Positions 9,015-20,653 of a stretch of DNA of 64,000 nt are shown one piece after another. The notes below the pieces were generated by a model. It ran no database searches. It saw only the letters and a program-made list of their open reading frames with translations, and was not told where the DNA came from. This DNA is from Candidatus Pantoea gossypiicola (GTDB lineage Bacteria; Pseudomonadota; Gammaproteobacteria; Enterobacterales; Enterobacteriaceae): assembly GCF_008632075.1 (NCBI RefSeq), contig NZ_VWVM01000017.1, positions 54,710 through 118,709 on the forward strand. The letters are read 5' to 3'. The position numbers were made by a program, and so were the translations under genes. The number at the start of each line of letters is the position of its first letter. Position 1 is the stretch's first letter.

Positions 9015-9979
9015 TTGTTAAAACCTCTTCAATGGGCGATGTGCTGCATTCACTGCCGGCACTGACCGATGCGATGCATGCTATCCCCGGCATCCGTTTC
9101 GACTGGGTGGTGGAAGAGAACTTCGCGCAGATCCCTGGCTGGCATCCTGCGGTCGATAAGGTGTTACCGGTTGCAATCCGCCGCTGGCGCAAACACTGGT
9201 TTGGCAGTCAGCAGCGTGAAGAGCGTGTGCTGTTTAAGCGCGCGTTACAGTCGCGTGAGTACGATGTCGTCATTGATGCGCAGGGACTGATCAAAAGTGC
9301 CGCGCTGGTTACCCGCTTATCGAAAGGGTTAAAGCACGGTCAGGACAGCCGCAGCGCGCGTGAGCCGTTTGCCAGCTGGTGGTATGACGTCCGCCATGAA
9401 GTCAGTAAGCAACAACATGCGGTTGAGCGGACGCGCGAACTGTTCGCTAAAAGCCTGGGCTATGAAAAGCCGCAAAACCAGGGTGACTACGCGATTGCCG
9501 GACACTTTCTGCATCATCTGCCCGCTGACGCACATCATTACCTGGTCTTTCTGCATGCCACGACGCGTGACAACAAGCACTGGCCGGAATCCCACTGGCG
9601 ACAGCTGATCGAGCAGATGAAGCCCGGCGGGCTGCGGGTGAAGCTGCCCTGGGGTGCTGAACACGAGCATCAACGCGCACTGCGGCTTGCAGAGGGCTTT
9701 GAGCATGTTGAGGTGCTGCCTAAGCTCACGCTGGAGGCGATAGCCCAACAGCTGGCGGGCGCACGGGCGGTGGTCTCGGTAGATACCGGATTAAGTCACC
9801 TGACGGCGGCGCTGGATCGTCCCAACCTCACGCTGTATGGCCCGACCGATCCTGGTTTGATTGGCGGTTACGGGCAGAACCAACAGGCACTGAGCGCCCC
9901 GAATCATAATCTGGCGGAGCTGACTGCTGACACGGTGGCAGAAAAACTGCGGGCCGTTATTACGGAAAATACGCCATGA
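9002..9979 (+). CDS. waaC: LPS heptosyltransferase I
   Basis: Transfers the first heptose onto Kdo2-lipid A. Family GT9, 325 residues. MHVLIVKTSSMGDVLHSLPAL is the conserved start, and SVDTGLSHLTAALDRPNLTLYGPTDP is the donor-binding signature. It overlaps waaF by 13 bases at the start and the next GT9 gene by ATGA at the end, so the three genes are one translational unit. GAGG precedes the ATG. Confidence 0.96.
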   Translation: MHVLIVKTSSMGDVLHSLPALTDAMHAIPGIRFDWVVEENFAQIPGWHPAVDKVLPVAIRRWRKHWFGSQQREERVLFKRALQSREYDVVIDAQGLIKSAALVTRLSKGLKHGQDSRSAREPFASWWYDVRHEVSKQQHAVERTRELFAKSLGYEKPQNQGDYAIAGHFLHHLPADAHHYLVFLHATTRDNKHWPESHWRQLIEQMKPGGLRVKLPWGAEHEHQRALRLAEGFEHVEVLPKLTLEAIAQQLAGARAVVSVDTGLSHLTAALDRPNLTLYGPTDPGLIGGYGQNQQALSAPNHNLAELTADTVAEKLRAVITENTP

Positions 9980-11052
9980 ACTATGTGCTGATCTATCTGC
10001 TGCTTCTGCCTTTCCGGGCCATAATGCGGCTATTTTACCGGCCAACCGGACGCAGCTTAATCATCCAGACGGCGAAGATTGGTGATTTTATCAATATTAC
10101 ACCCATGCTGCGCGCCCTGGGTCAGTCTGAGCTGCTGATCAGCAAAGCAGTGGAGCCGCTGGTACGTCATGATGACACGGTCAGCCGCTATTTTCTGATT
10201 GAAGACGCAAAGCGCAGCTTTTTTGCCAAACTGAAGCTCGCGTTCACCCTGATGAACCGCTATGACAACGTCTATCTGGTGCAGCCTAACAGCGTAAACC
10301 TGTTCTTTGCCGCGTTATGCAACGCACCGAATAAGCAGTTTCTGCGCACCTATGTGCGTAAGTCTTACCATAAGACGTTCTATCGCAGCGCCAGCGGCAT
10401 TGTTGATCACACTAAGACAGATTTGACGCTCGACAGTTACCTGAAGCTGATTAACCGCGACTATCGCTACACCGATTTCCCTAAACACGCGACCTCGCCG
10501 CTCTGGGAGCCGCCCGTGCCGCCCGCTGCACTGCGTAATCCGCACAGCGGCATTAAAATAGGTATCAGCATTTCTGCCGGTAATCGGGCCAAAACTATTC
10601 CTGCCAGCATCTGGCAGCAGCTGATGGCATCACTGGCTGACCTGCCCTGCACCTTTTATGTGTTTGGTCCGCCATCTGAGCAGCCGTGGCTGGATGAGTT
10701 ATTGAGTCTGACCGGCCCAAAAGAGAATATTGTCAGTCTGATTGGTGAACTAAAGCTGGAAGAGGTTCCGTGGGCCATTTCGCAGATGGATTTCTATATC
10801 GCCTCTGACTCTGGCAATGCGTATATTGCGGATGCCCAACAGATACCCGTGATCATGCTTTACGGGCCGTGTGAAGTCAGGGAGCAGCGTCCGGTCAATA
10901 ACGTCTTATTTATCGGACCGGATAATATTGACGCTTCGACGTTCGTTTTTGCCACCCGTTTTAAGTTTGATCAGCCTGCTGAAAAATTATTCGGGCTGGA
11001 TCACGATAAACTGACTAGAATACAAACGTTTATTACTCATAATCTGGAATAG
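9976..11052 (+). CDS. Glycosyltransferase family 9, heptosyltransferase-like
   Basis: A 358-residue GT9-like protein of uncertain acceptor. The N-terminal stretch is hydrophobic and basic (LIYLLLLPFRAIMRLFYRP), probably a membrane-associating segment absent from WaaC and WaaF. LIIQTAKIGDFINITPMLRAL then begins the GT9 fold, and SDSGNAYIADAQQIPVIMLYGP is the donor-side motif. It begins in an ATGA overlap with waaC. It is not WaaQ, which is found later in the cluster, so it is likely a further heptose or related sugar transferase in the core; that is inference. Confidence 0.75.
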   Translation: MNYVLIYLLLLPFRAIMRLFYRPTGRSLIIQTAKIGDFINITPMLRALGQSELLISKAVEPLVRHDDTVSRYFLIEDAKRSFFAKLKLAFTLMNRYDNVYLVQPNSVNLFFAALCNAPNKQFLRTYVRKSYHKTFYRSASGIVDHTKTDLTLDSYLKLINRDYRYTDFPKHATSPLWEPPVPPAALRNPHSGIKIGISISAGNRAKTIPASIWQQLMASLADLPCTFYVFGPPSEQPWLDELLSLTGPKENIVSLIGELKLEEVPWAISQMDFYIASDSGNAYIADAQQIPVIMLYGPCEVREQRPVNNVLFIGPDNIDASTFVFATRFKFDQPAEKLFGLDHDKLTRIQTFITHNLE

Positions 11053-11061
11053 TAAAGCGTA

Positions 11062-12066
11062 ATGGCAATTACCCCTCTTGCTGATGCCGTTCAGCAAAGT
11101 CAGCTGCTGGTCAACACGCTTGCTGACACGGATGATAATCAGGTTCACGTTGCGTTTGGCATCAACCACGCCTATGCGCGTGGCCTGGGCATTACGCTGT
11201 TTTCACTTCTCCATCATCATCCTGATACCGCTTTCCACGCCCATATTTTCTCAGATTCACTACGCGACGAAGATGTAGAAAAATTGCGCTCGCTGGCCAC
11301 AGGCCACCGTCTGGCGATTACGTTGCATATTTTTAACAGTGCCTGGGTTGATCAGTTGCCTGCAGTGGGCCGCTATCCTAAAAGCATCCACTACCGCTTC
11401 CTGATCCCTGAAACGGTAGCGAACTATAGCGATCGGGTGATCTATATTGATGCAGATACCCTGGTGGTGGGCGATTACTCTCCTCTGTTCGCCCTGAATA
11501 TCACGGATTACACGCTGGCGGCCTGTAACGACACACCACGTGCGCGGCAGAACCAGTGCGCAAGGCTGGGGCTGAAGCATCATCACTACTTCAATTCCGG
11601 CTTTATGCTGATCAATATTCCACGCTGGCTCGAAAGGCAGACTACCGCGCGCATTACCGACGTGCTGGTGACGCAGGGCGCAGAGTTTGGTTTTCCCGAT
11701 CAGGATGCGCTGAATATTGTGCTGGAGAATGAGATTCTGATTCTGCCGGACCGCTATAACCATATTTACGACATCATCGCCAATAAAGTCTGGGATCACT
11801 CTGGTGTACCAGATGAGACCGTCATGATTCACTACACCGGTAAATGCAAACCCTGGCATGCATGGGCCGGCAGCGATCTTTCACAGCTCTACTATCGCTA
11901 TTACCATCGATCACCCTGGGCTTCACAACCGCTTGATACGCCCAGACATTATAAAGAGATGAAGCGATTCGCCCGTATAAAGTGGCATCAGAAACAGTAT
12001 GCCGAAAGCATGAGCTGGATGATGAAGTATGTCAGTCTCAAGTTTTTTAAGCAGAGCGAGCAGTAG
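11062..12066 (+). CDS. LPS core glycosyltransferase, family GT8 (WaaI/WaaJ-like)
   Basis: A 334-residue protein with the retaining GT8 plan: FGINHAYARGLGITLFSLL at the start, the DxD motif in IYIDADTLVVGDYSPL near residues 130-135, NSGFMLINI, and HYTGKCKPWHAW near the C-terminus. Enterobacterial members are UDP-glucose or UDP-galactose:LPS transferases of the outer core (WaaI, WaaJ, WaaO). Which sugar is used cannot be read here. The ribosome site is weak; it lies 9 bases after the GT9 gene and is followed by a terminator. Confidence 0.85.
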   Translation: MAITPLADAVQQSQLLVNTLADTDDNQVHVAFGINHAYARGLGITLFSLLHHHPDTAFHAHIFSDSLRDEDVEKLRSLATGHRLAITLHIFNSAWVDQLPAVGRYPKSIHYRFLIPETVANYSDRVIYIDADTLVVGDYSPLFALNITDYTLAACNDTPRARQNQCARLGLKHHHYFNSGFMLINIPRWLERQTTARITDVLVTQGAEFGFPDQDALNIVLENEILILPDRYNHIYDIIANKVWDHSGVPDETVMIHYTGKCKPWHAWAGSDLSQLYYRYYHRSPWASQPLDTPRHYKEMKRFARIKWHQKQYAESMSWMMKYVSLKFFKQSEQ

Positions 12067-12091
12067 CGCACTCAGATTTATCAGGTTGATG

Positions 12092-12115
12092 CAGGCGCTG
12101 TTATTTCAGCGCCTG
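12092..12115 (+). terminator. Terminator after the GT8 gene
   Basis: A 9-bp stem CAGGCGCTG / CAGCGCCTG with a 6-base loop, followed by ACTTT, 25 bases after the GT8 stop. It would end the hldD-waaF-waaC-GT9-GT8 transcript. Confidence 0.7.
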
Positions 12116-12394
12116 ACTTTCCCGTCACTTCTCCCGCCTGCGGTTTGCTACGATCTCTTATAAAAAAGACGCTGAATGAGCACCGGCATAATAACCGGTT
12201 TACCTGCCCGCCTACTTTGCGTAAAAAAAGCGCATATAACGCATTATTACTGGCGGGCGTGGTTTTTAGTAAAGCAGGAAAGCCACACCGTCTTATAATC
12301 GTGAACTTCCTGATTCCACTCTGCTGATTTGGAAATGATTTATGACGAGGCAACGCCCTTTCACAGTGAATTCAACGCGGGTGCAGATAGCGTG
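12116..12394 (+). promoter_or_regulatory. Intergenic region with candidate promoter before the GT2 gene
   Basis: The 328-base gap from 12067 holds the terminator described separately, then AT-rich sequence with a perfect TATAAT at 12294-12299. No good -35 is seen (AAAGCA at 12271-12276, 17-base spacer). No JUMPStart or ops element was found. Otherwise I see nothing in it. Confidence 0.4.
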
Positions 12395-13381
12395 ATGAGT
12401 ACTTCTCCTTTGCTGAGTATCATTACGCCGATGTTCAATGCGGGCAGCATGTTTGATGAGTTCATGCAGTCACTGCTGGCGCAGACGCTGACCTCGCTGG
12501 AGATCATCATTGTCGATGACGGTTCAACCGACGGCTCAGGTGAGCGCGCTGACCAGTATGCACAGCAGCACTCTCATATTCGTGTGATTCATCAGGAAAA
12601 CGGCGGCGTGTCGCGCGCCCGTAACGCGGGTCTGGCGATTGCCCACGGGAAATATGTCACCTTTCCGGATGCAGATGACACCATGCAGCCCGATATGTAT
12701 CAGACGCTGGTGACGATGGCAGAAGCGGACAATCTTGATGCTGCACAGTGCAACGCCGAGTGGTTCTTTAAACACAGTCAGCGGGTAAAACCGTTGATTC
12801 CGCTGGACCGCCTGCGCAGCACTCCGGTGCTGAGCGGTGCCGACTGGCTCAATACCGCGCTGAAAACGCATCGTTATATGCATGTGGTCTGGCTTGGCAT
12901 CTATCGCCGGGAACTGATCGAGCAGCATCAGTTGCAGTTTGAGCCGGGCCTGCATCATCAGGATATTCCCTGGACCACCGAGTTTATGCTGCTGGCAAAA
13001 CGCGTGCGGTATACCGAAGCAGTGCTCTATCGCTACTATATGCACGACGCTTCAATCAGCAACCGCAAACGTACCGGCGAGCGTAACGTTGAATATCAGC
13101 GTCACTACCTGAAGATTGCGCGTCTGCTGGAAGAACTCAACACCCGCTATCGTGACCGTGTGAAAATCTACCCATCATTTCACTATCAGGTAACCCATGA
13201 AGCGCTGAGCGTTTGTCACAGTGTGAGGCGTGAGCCTGAGGCCCGCGCACGTCAGGCGATCATTGCCGATCTTTTCACGACCAGGACGCACCTGCGCATG
13301 CTACGGAATGCCAGGGGAATTAAGCAGTGGTATCAGCTGCTGTTATGGCTGGCGCGGCTCTATCGCTGGCGTGATAAATAA
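12395..13381 (+). CDS. Glycosyltransferase family 2
   Basis: An inverting GT-A enzyme of about 328 residues. LLSIITPMFNAGSMFDEFM opens the domain, IIIVDDGSTDGSGE is the nucleotide-binding motif, ENGGVSRARNAGL follows, and the metal-binding DxD is in FPDADDTMQPDMY. A QDIPWTTEF segment may carry the catalytic base. The C-terminal third is basic. The frame is open to TTG 12329 (350 residues), with ATG at 12335 as another choice; 12395 begins the protein immediately before the GT2 core. It stands alone between two promoters inside the LPS core cluster; acceptor unknown. Confidence 0.78.
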   Translation: MSTSPLLSIITPMFNAGSMFDEFMQSLLAQTLTSLEIIIVDDGSTDGSGERADQYAQQHSHIRVIHQENGGVSRARNAGLAIAHGKYVTFPDADDTMQPDMYQTLVTMAEADNLDAAQCNAEWFFKHSQRVKPLIPLDRLRSTPVLSGADWLNTALKTHRYMHVVWLGIYRRELIEQHQLQFEPGLHHQDIPWTTEFMLLAKRVRYTEAVLYRYYMHDASISNRKRTGERNVEYQRHYLKIARLLEELNTRYRDRVKIYPSFHYQVTHEALSVCHSVRREPEARARQAIIADLFTTRTHLRMLRNARGIKQWYQLLLWLARLYRWRDK

Positions 13382-13395
13382 CCTTTGAGGCTGGC

Positions 13396-13424
13396 TTTAT
13401 CCTAAAAAGGGTTTGCCCTACAAT
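13396..13424 (+). promoter_or_regulatory. Candidate sigma-70 promoter of the waaQ operon
   Basis: TTTATC at 13396-13401, a 17-base spacer, and TACAAT at 13419-13424 lie 30 bases before waaQ in a 73-base gap. Confidence 0.5.
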
Positions 13425-13454
13425 CGGTTCACTGAATTCTGAGAACTCCTGTTT

Positions 13455-14531
13455 ATGGCCAGCCTGACTCCAGCAAACATCTCTCCAAAAAATATATTAC
13501 TGATTAAGCTGCGCCACCATGGTGACATGCTGCTCACAACGCCCGCCATTAATGCGCTTCGTCAGCGTTACCCGCAGGCCAGCATTGACGTATTGCTCTA
13601 TCAGGAAACGCGTCCGATGCTGGAAGCGCATCCGGCCATCCGCCATTTGCACGTCATCGATCGCAAATGGAAACAGGAGGGAACCTGGCGCAAGCTGGGC
13701 CATGAGCGTGCATTAATTCGCGCCATACGTGACGCGCATTATGATCTGGTGATTAACCTGGCCGATCAGTGGCGCGCTGCCCTGATTACGCGGTTGTCCG
13801 GGGCACCCGTTCGTATCGGTTTCGCATTCAAAAAACGCGATAACGCCCTGTGGCGCTGGTGTCACAATCGGCTGGTCCCCACACACAATCACAGCAAACT
13901 GCATACCGTTGAACAGAATATGTCGGCGCTGGCCCCCCTCGGCATCAGCAGCGATGGCGCACGTGTCTCCATGCATTACAGCGACGCTGATCGGCAAATC
14001 GTGCTGGCCCGACTGGCGGAACATCATATTACCGCGCCCTATATTGTGGTGCAGCCGACCTCACGCTGGAGCTTTAAATGCTGGGAAGAAGAGAGCGTTG
14101 CGGCCACACTTGATCAGCTGGCGCAACCGGGCCGCAAAGTGGTGCTGACCGCCGGGCCGGACAAGCAGGAGCTGGCGATGATTAACCGCATTCGCGCGCG
14201 CTGTGCGTCGCCTGACGTGGTTTCGCTGGCGGGTCAGTTCACGCTACCGCAGCTGGCGGCATTGATCGATCATGCCCGGCTATTTATTGGTGTCGACTCT
14301 GCGCCAATGCATATGGCTGCCGCGCTTGATACGCCCTGTATCGCACTTTTTGGCCCGACCAAGCTGCAGCACTGGCGGCCCTGGGGGAACAACAACCATG
14401 TCATCTGGGCGGGCGATTATGGCCCGCTGCCCTCACCCGATTCCATCGACACCAAAACTGACCAGCGTTATCTCTCGGCCATTCCGGTAAAGGATGTGGT
14501 CGCGGCAGCGAGGAACTACCTGAATGAGTAA
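13455..14531 (+). CDS. waaQ: LPS heptosyltransferase III
   Basis: Adds the branch heptose HepIII to HepII of the inner core. Family GT9, 358 residues. LLIKLRHHGDMLLTTPAINAL is the WaaQ-type N-terminal motif, then HVIDRKWKQEGTW, DLVINLADQWRAALITRL and KRDNALWRWCHNRLV match WaaQ closely, and GVDSAPMHMAAALDTPCIALFGPT is the GT9 C-terminal signature. It starts a second transcription unit of the cluster and overlaps the next gene by 8 bases. Confidence 0.92.
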   Translation: MASLTPANISPKNILLIKLRHHGDMLLTTPAINALRQRYPQASIDVLLYQETRPMLEAHPAIRHLHVIDRKWKQEGTWRKLGHERALIRAIRDAHYDLVINLADQWRAALITRLSGAPVRIGFAFKKRDNALWRWCHNRLVPTHNHSKLHTVEQNMSALAPLGISSDGARVSMHYSDADRQIVLARLAEHHITAPYIVVQPTSRWSFKCWEEESVAATLDQLAQPGRKVVLTAGPDKQELAMINRIRARCASPDVVSLAGQFTLPQLAALIDHARLFIGVDSAPMHMAAALDTPCIALFGPTKLQHWRPWGNNNHVIWAGDYGPLPSPDSIDTKTDQRYLSAIPVKDVVAAARNYLNE

Positions 14532-15657
14532 GTTACGGCTGGCCATTGTCCGGCAGAAATATCGTCCGGATGGCGGTGCTGAACGTTTTATCTCACGCGC
14601 CCTGGAAGCGCTGGGCAGCGAAAAGCTCGATCTCAACATCATTACCCGCAGCTGGCAGGGCACGCCCAATCCAGACTGGCATCTGCATATCTGTAATCCG
14701 GCAAAGCTGGGCAGGGTTTCCCGCGAGCGCGGCTTTGCCCGTGCCGCACGTGCCTGCTGGGAGCGAGAAAAGTTCGATATTGTACAAAGCCATGAGCGCA
14801 TCGCTGGCTGTGACATTTTCCGTGCGGGTGATGGCGTGCATCGTGTTTGGCTGGAACAGCGCGCCCGTATTGTCTCATCGTGGCAGCGGATGAGTGCTAC
14901 ATTCAGTCCTTATCACCGCTATGTTCTGCAGGCGGAAGCGGAAATGTTTAACTCTCCGACGCTGAAAGCGGTGATCTGTAATTCAGAGATGGTAAAGCGC
15001 GATATCCTGCGCTGTTTCGCGCTCGACGCCGGAAAAATCCATGTTATTCATAATGCTATCGATGCCAGTCGTTTCCAGCCCGCTACAGAAACAGCACGTC
15101 GCGCCACCCGCCAGCAGCTGTCACTGCCCGATGCCGCTACCGTACTGATCTATGTCGGCTCCGGCTTTGAGCGTAAAGGGCTGAAAGCGGCGATACAGGC
15201 GCTGGCTGCCAGCGATCGTTATCTGATTGTGGTGGGCCAGGATAAACAATTACAACGTTACCAGCAGCTGGCAAACCAGCTTCACTGCCTGGACCGCCTG
15301 CGCTTTGTCGGCGTACAGCAGGATGTGCAGCCGTTCTATCACGCGGCGGATGGCTTGTTACTGCCCACACTCTATGACCCCTTTCCGAATGTGGTGCTGG
15401 AGGCAATGGCCTGCGGCTTACCGGTGATAACAAGCACCGGTTGCGGTGGCGCAGAATTTATTACCGCTGGTCAGCAAGGCTTCGTCTGTGATGCCCTGGA
15501 TATCAATGGGTTAAACCAGGCGATTAATGCAATACCGGCGCTTTCTGTCGATTCACGAATGGGTGACGCGGCGCGACGTAAAATTGAGCCTTATGGTCCA
15601 CAACAGCTGGCGCAGGCGCTGACTTCGCTTTATCAACAGGTATTGAGTACCAACTGA
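14524..15657 (+). CDS. wabG: LPS core glycosyltransferase family 4, WabG-like
   Basis: A 377-residue GT-B enzyme. LRLAIVRQKYRPDGGAERF at the N-terminus and QSHERIAGCDIFRAGDGVH are features I associate with WabG of Klebsiella and Serratia, which adds a uronic acid to HepII of the core, and not with E. coli WaaG, whose start reads differently. The donor domain has YVGSGFERKGLKAAI and the E-x7-E motif in TLYDPFPNVVLEAM. Position after waaQ and before waaA also fits the Klebsiella-type core cluster. The subfamily call is from memory; a plain GT4 LPS core transferase is certain enough. Confidence 0.75.
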   Translation: MSKLRLAIVRQKYRPDGGAERFISRALEALGSEKLDLNIITRSWQGTPNPDWHLHICNPAKLGRVSRERGFARAARACWEREKFDIVQSHERIAGCDIFRAGDGVHRVWLEQRARIVSSWQRMSATFSPYHRYVLQAEAEMFNSPTLKAVICNSEMVKRDILRCFALDAGKIHVIHNAIDASRFQPATETARRATRQQLSLPDAATVLIYVGSGFERKGLKAAIQALAASDRYLIVVGQDKQLQRYQQLANQLHCLDRLRFVGVQQDVQPFYHAADGLLLPTLYDPFPNVVLEAMACGLPVITSTGCGGAEFITAGQQGFVCDALDINGLNQAINAIPALSVDSRMGDAARRKIEPYGPQQLAQALTSLYQQVLSTN

Positions 15658-15749
15658 CAATCCGGGATGAGTGCATGCGGGGTTTCTGATAACATGCCGC
15701 CATCTCATTTTAATCTGTTTTTAGACGCGAACCTGTTGTAACGGTAACT

Positions 15750-17023
15750 ATGACGACCATTTACACCGCATTGCTCTACTTCATTCAGCCACTGATCTGG
15801 CTGCGCCTGTGGCTGCGCGGTCGTAAAGCGCCTGCCTATCGCAAACGCTGGGCAGAACGCTATGGTTATTGCGTCGGCAAAGTAAAGCCCGACGGCATTG
15901 TGCTGCATTCGGTCTCTGTAGGTGAAACTCTGGCCGCGATTCCGCTGGTGCGCGCGCTGCGTCATCGTTATCCGACCCTGCCGATTACCGTCACCACCAT
16001 GACGCCGACCGGCTCTGAGCGGGCGCAATCTGCGTTTGGCAAAGATGTGCATCACGTCTATCTGCCTTATGATCTGCCAGGTTCGATTAATCGTTTTCTG
16101 GATACGGTTAATCCACGGCTGGTGATCATCATGGAAACGGAGCTGTGGCCGAACATTATCCGCATTCTGCACCAGCGTAACATTCCGCTGGTTATCGCCA
16201 ATGCCCGCCTCTCGGCCCGCTCCGCCAAAGGCTATCGCAAGCTGGGTAAATTTATGCGCCAGCTGTTGCAGAGCATCACGCTGATTGCGGCGCAGAACAC
16301 GGAAGATGGCGACCGCTTCCTGAGTCTGGGCCTGAAACGTTCACAACTGGCGATTACCGGCAGCCTGAAGTTTGATATTTCCGTCACGCCAGAGCTGGCC
16401 GCCAGAGCGGTAACGCTGCGTCGCCAGTGGGCACCGCGTCGCCCGGTGTGGATCGCCACCAGCACGCACGAAGGCGAAGAGGTCATCGTGCTGGATACCC
16501 ATCGTCGCCTGCTGCAGACGTTTCCGGATCTGCTGCTGATTCTGGTTCCCCGCCATCCTGAACGTTTTAACGATGCGCGCGAGCTAACGCAGGAACGCGG
16601 CTTCAGCTTTATCCTGCGCAGCAGCGGTGAGATCCCATCCGGTTCCACGCAGGTGGTCATCGGCGACTCAATGGGTGAACTGATGCTGCTTTACGGTATC
16701 GCCGATCTGGCGTTTGTCGGCGGCAGCCTGGTTGAGCGGGGCGGACACAACCCGCTGGAACCTGCTGCCCATGCGCTTCCGGTCCTGATGGGACCACACA
16801 TCTGGAACTTCAAAGATATCTGCAGTAAGTTGCAGGAAGGCCAGGGTCTGATCACCGTCACCGACGTGATTTCGCTGGAAAAAGAGGTCACCAACCTGTT
16901 GCAGGATGATGATTACCGCCGTTATTACGGACGCCATGCGGTAGACGTACTGCACCAGAACCAGGGTGCGCTTCAGCGTCTGCTACAGTTACTCGAACCG
17001 CATCTGCCACCACGGGCCCACTA

Positions 17024-17024
<1 letters not shown>
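15750..17024 (+). CDS. waaA: 3-deoxy-D-manno-octulosonic acid (Kdo) transferase
   Basis: Bifunctional inner-membrane enzyme that adds two Kdo residues from CMP-Kdo to lipid IVA, essential for LPS. The 424-residue product (family GT30) has an N-terminal membrane anchor ([18 protein letters not shown]), then RYGYC, the active-site [13 protein letters not shown] with the conserved Glu, METELWPN, and the C-terminal donor site [19 protein letters not shown] 92-base gap separates it from wabG, so it may have its own promoter; waaE begins on its last base. Confidence 0.96.
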
Positions 17025-19082
<2,058 letters not shown>

Positions 19083-19113
19083 ACCCTCTCCTCAGCGTTT
19101 TACACAAACAAAA

Positions 19114-19133
19114 AACCCGGCCGGAGCCGGGTT
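19114..19133. terminator. Terminator after rpmG
   Basis: AACCCGGC / GCCGGGTT stem with a CGGA tetraloop, T-runs on both strands. It lies 18 bases past the rpmG stop and attenuates read-through into mutM. Confidence 0.85.
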
Positions 19134-19151
19134 TTTAGCAGAACACTAAAA

Positions 19152-19322
<171 letters not shown>

Positions 19323-19338
19323 TCAGTTCCTTAGTACC

Positions 19339-19635
<297 letters not shown>

Positions 19636-19719
19636 TCAGGCTTGCAGCCCGCCAGGCGAGTTCCATGGAACCCGCTAAGCTGGCCTAACCGCCAAACCCG
19701 AGATTCTCAAAGGTGGCGT

Positions 19720-19748
19720 AGTATACGCCGCTCAGCCCAAGTGCTCAA
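19720..19748 (-). promoter_or_regulatory. Sigma-70 promoter of rpmB-rpmG
   Basis: Read on the minus strand: TTGAGC (19748-19743), 17-base spacer, TATACT (19725-19720). Both hexamers are close to consensus; the leader would be about 140 bases. Confidence 0.75.
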
Positions 19749-19816
19749 GTCCCGAACAGATAAAGATCCCGAATGATCGGGCAAAAAGCCGCCACCTGGC
19801 GCGAAATTTCCCTGAA

Positions 19817-20473
19817 TCAGAGCCATCCCCGCTCAGCAAAGGAGACATATTCGCCATGGCCAATCACCAGATGATCGAGCAGACGGATGTCGAGTAGCTG
19901 ACAGGCTTCGCTGACTTTATGGGTCACTTCACGGTCTGCACGGCTCGGTTCCGCCATCCCCGAGGGATGATTATGCGCCAGTATCAGGGCGGCTGCGTTG
20001 AGCTTCAGCGCTTCCCGGACGATCTCGCGAGGGTGCACTTCCACGCTATTAATGGAGCCAGAGAACATATTCTGTGCCCGTAGCACCCGATGCTGATTAT
20101 CCAGAAACAGGGCCATAAAGATCTCCCGCTCCTGGTGGGCTAACAGGCTTTGCAGATACTGGCGCGTAATCTGTGGATTTTCCATCACGCTTTCTCGCGC
20201 CAGCTTACTGGCGAAAAAGCGCTTCGCCAGTTCGGCAATCGCGTGCAGTTGCGCCAGCTTGGCATCGCCGACACCTTTAATTTTGCATAATGCCGCTTTG
20301 TCTGACGTCATGAGCTGATAAAGCGAGCCAAATCCCTCCAGCATCTGCCCGGCCAGTTCAAGGACGTTCTGCCCTGGCGAGCCGGTGCGGAGAAAGATGG
20401 CCAGCAGTTCGGTATCGCTGAGCGAATGCGCACCCAGTTTCTGCAGTTTTTCCCGTGGTCCCTTGATTTTCAT
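19817..20473 (-). CDS. radC: RadC family protein (JAB/MPN domain)
   Basis: 218 residues, ending [10 protein letters not shown] like all RadC proteins. A helix-hairpin-helix stretch (about residues 45-90, [12 protein letters not shown]) precedes a JAMM metal-site domain with [12 protein letters not shown] and [14 protein letters not shown]. The family was once linked to DNA repair, but the E. coli gene's role remains unclear. It is divergent from coaBC. Confidence 0.93.
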   Translation of the reverse strand: MKIKGPREKLQKLGAHSLSDTELLAIFLRTGSPGQNVLELAGQMLEGFGSLYQLMTSDKAALCKIKGVGDAKLAQLHAIAELAKRFFASKLARESVMENPQITRQYLQSLLAHQEREIFMALFLDNQHRVLRAQNMFSGSINSVEVHPREIVREALKLNAAALILAHNHPSGMAEPSRADREVTHKVSEACQLLDIRLLDHLVIGHGEYVSFAERGWL

Positions 20474-20653
20474 CGTTGCTCTCCCTGAGATGAGTTTAAG
20501 AGTGGCCCATCCTGAAGCATGCCGCTATCAGTGGCGTATCAATCTTCGAGACGGCTCGCAAACGCAGTTGGTGAAAAGGCGCGTCCACGCTTTTATGATA
20601 AAGTCCGTGCATTCGCCGCCGCGGGCGGCAGAGAGCTTAGTGAGGCCAACATC

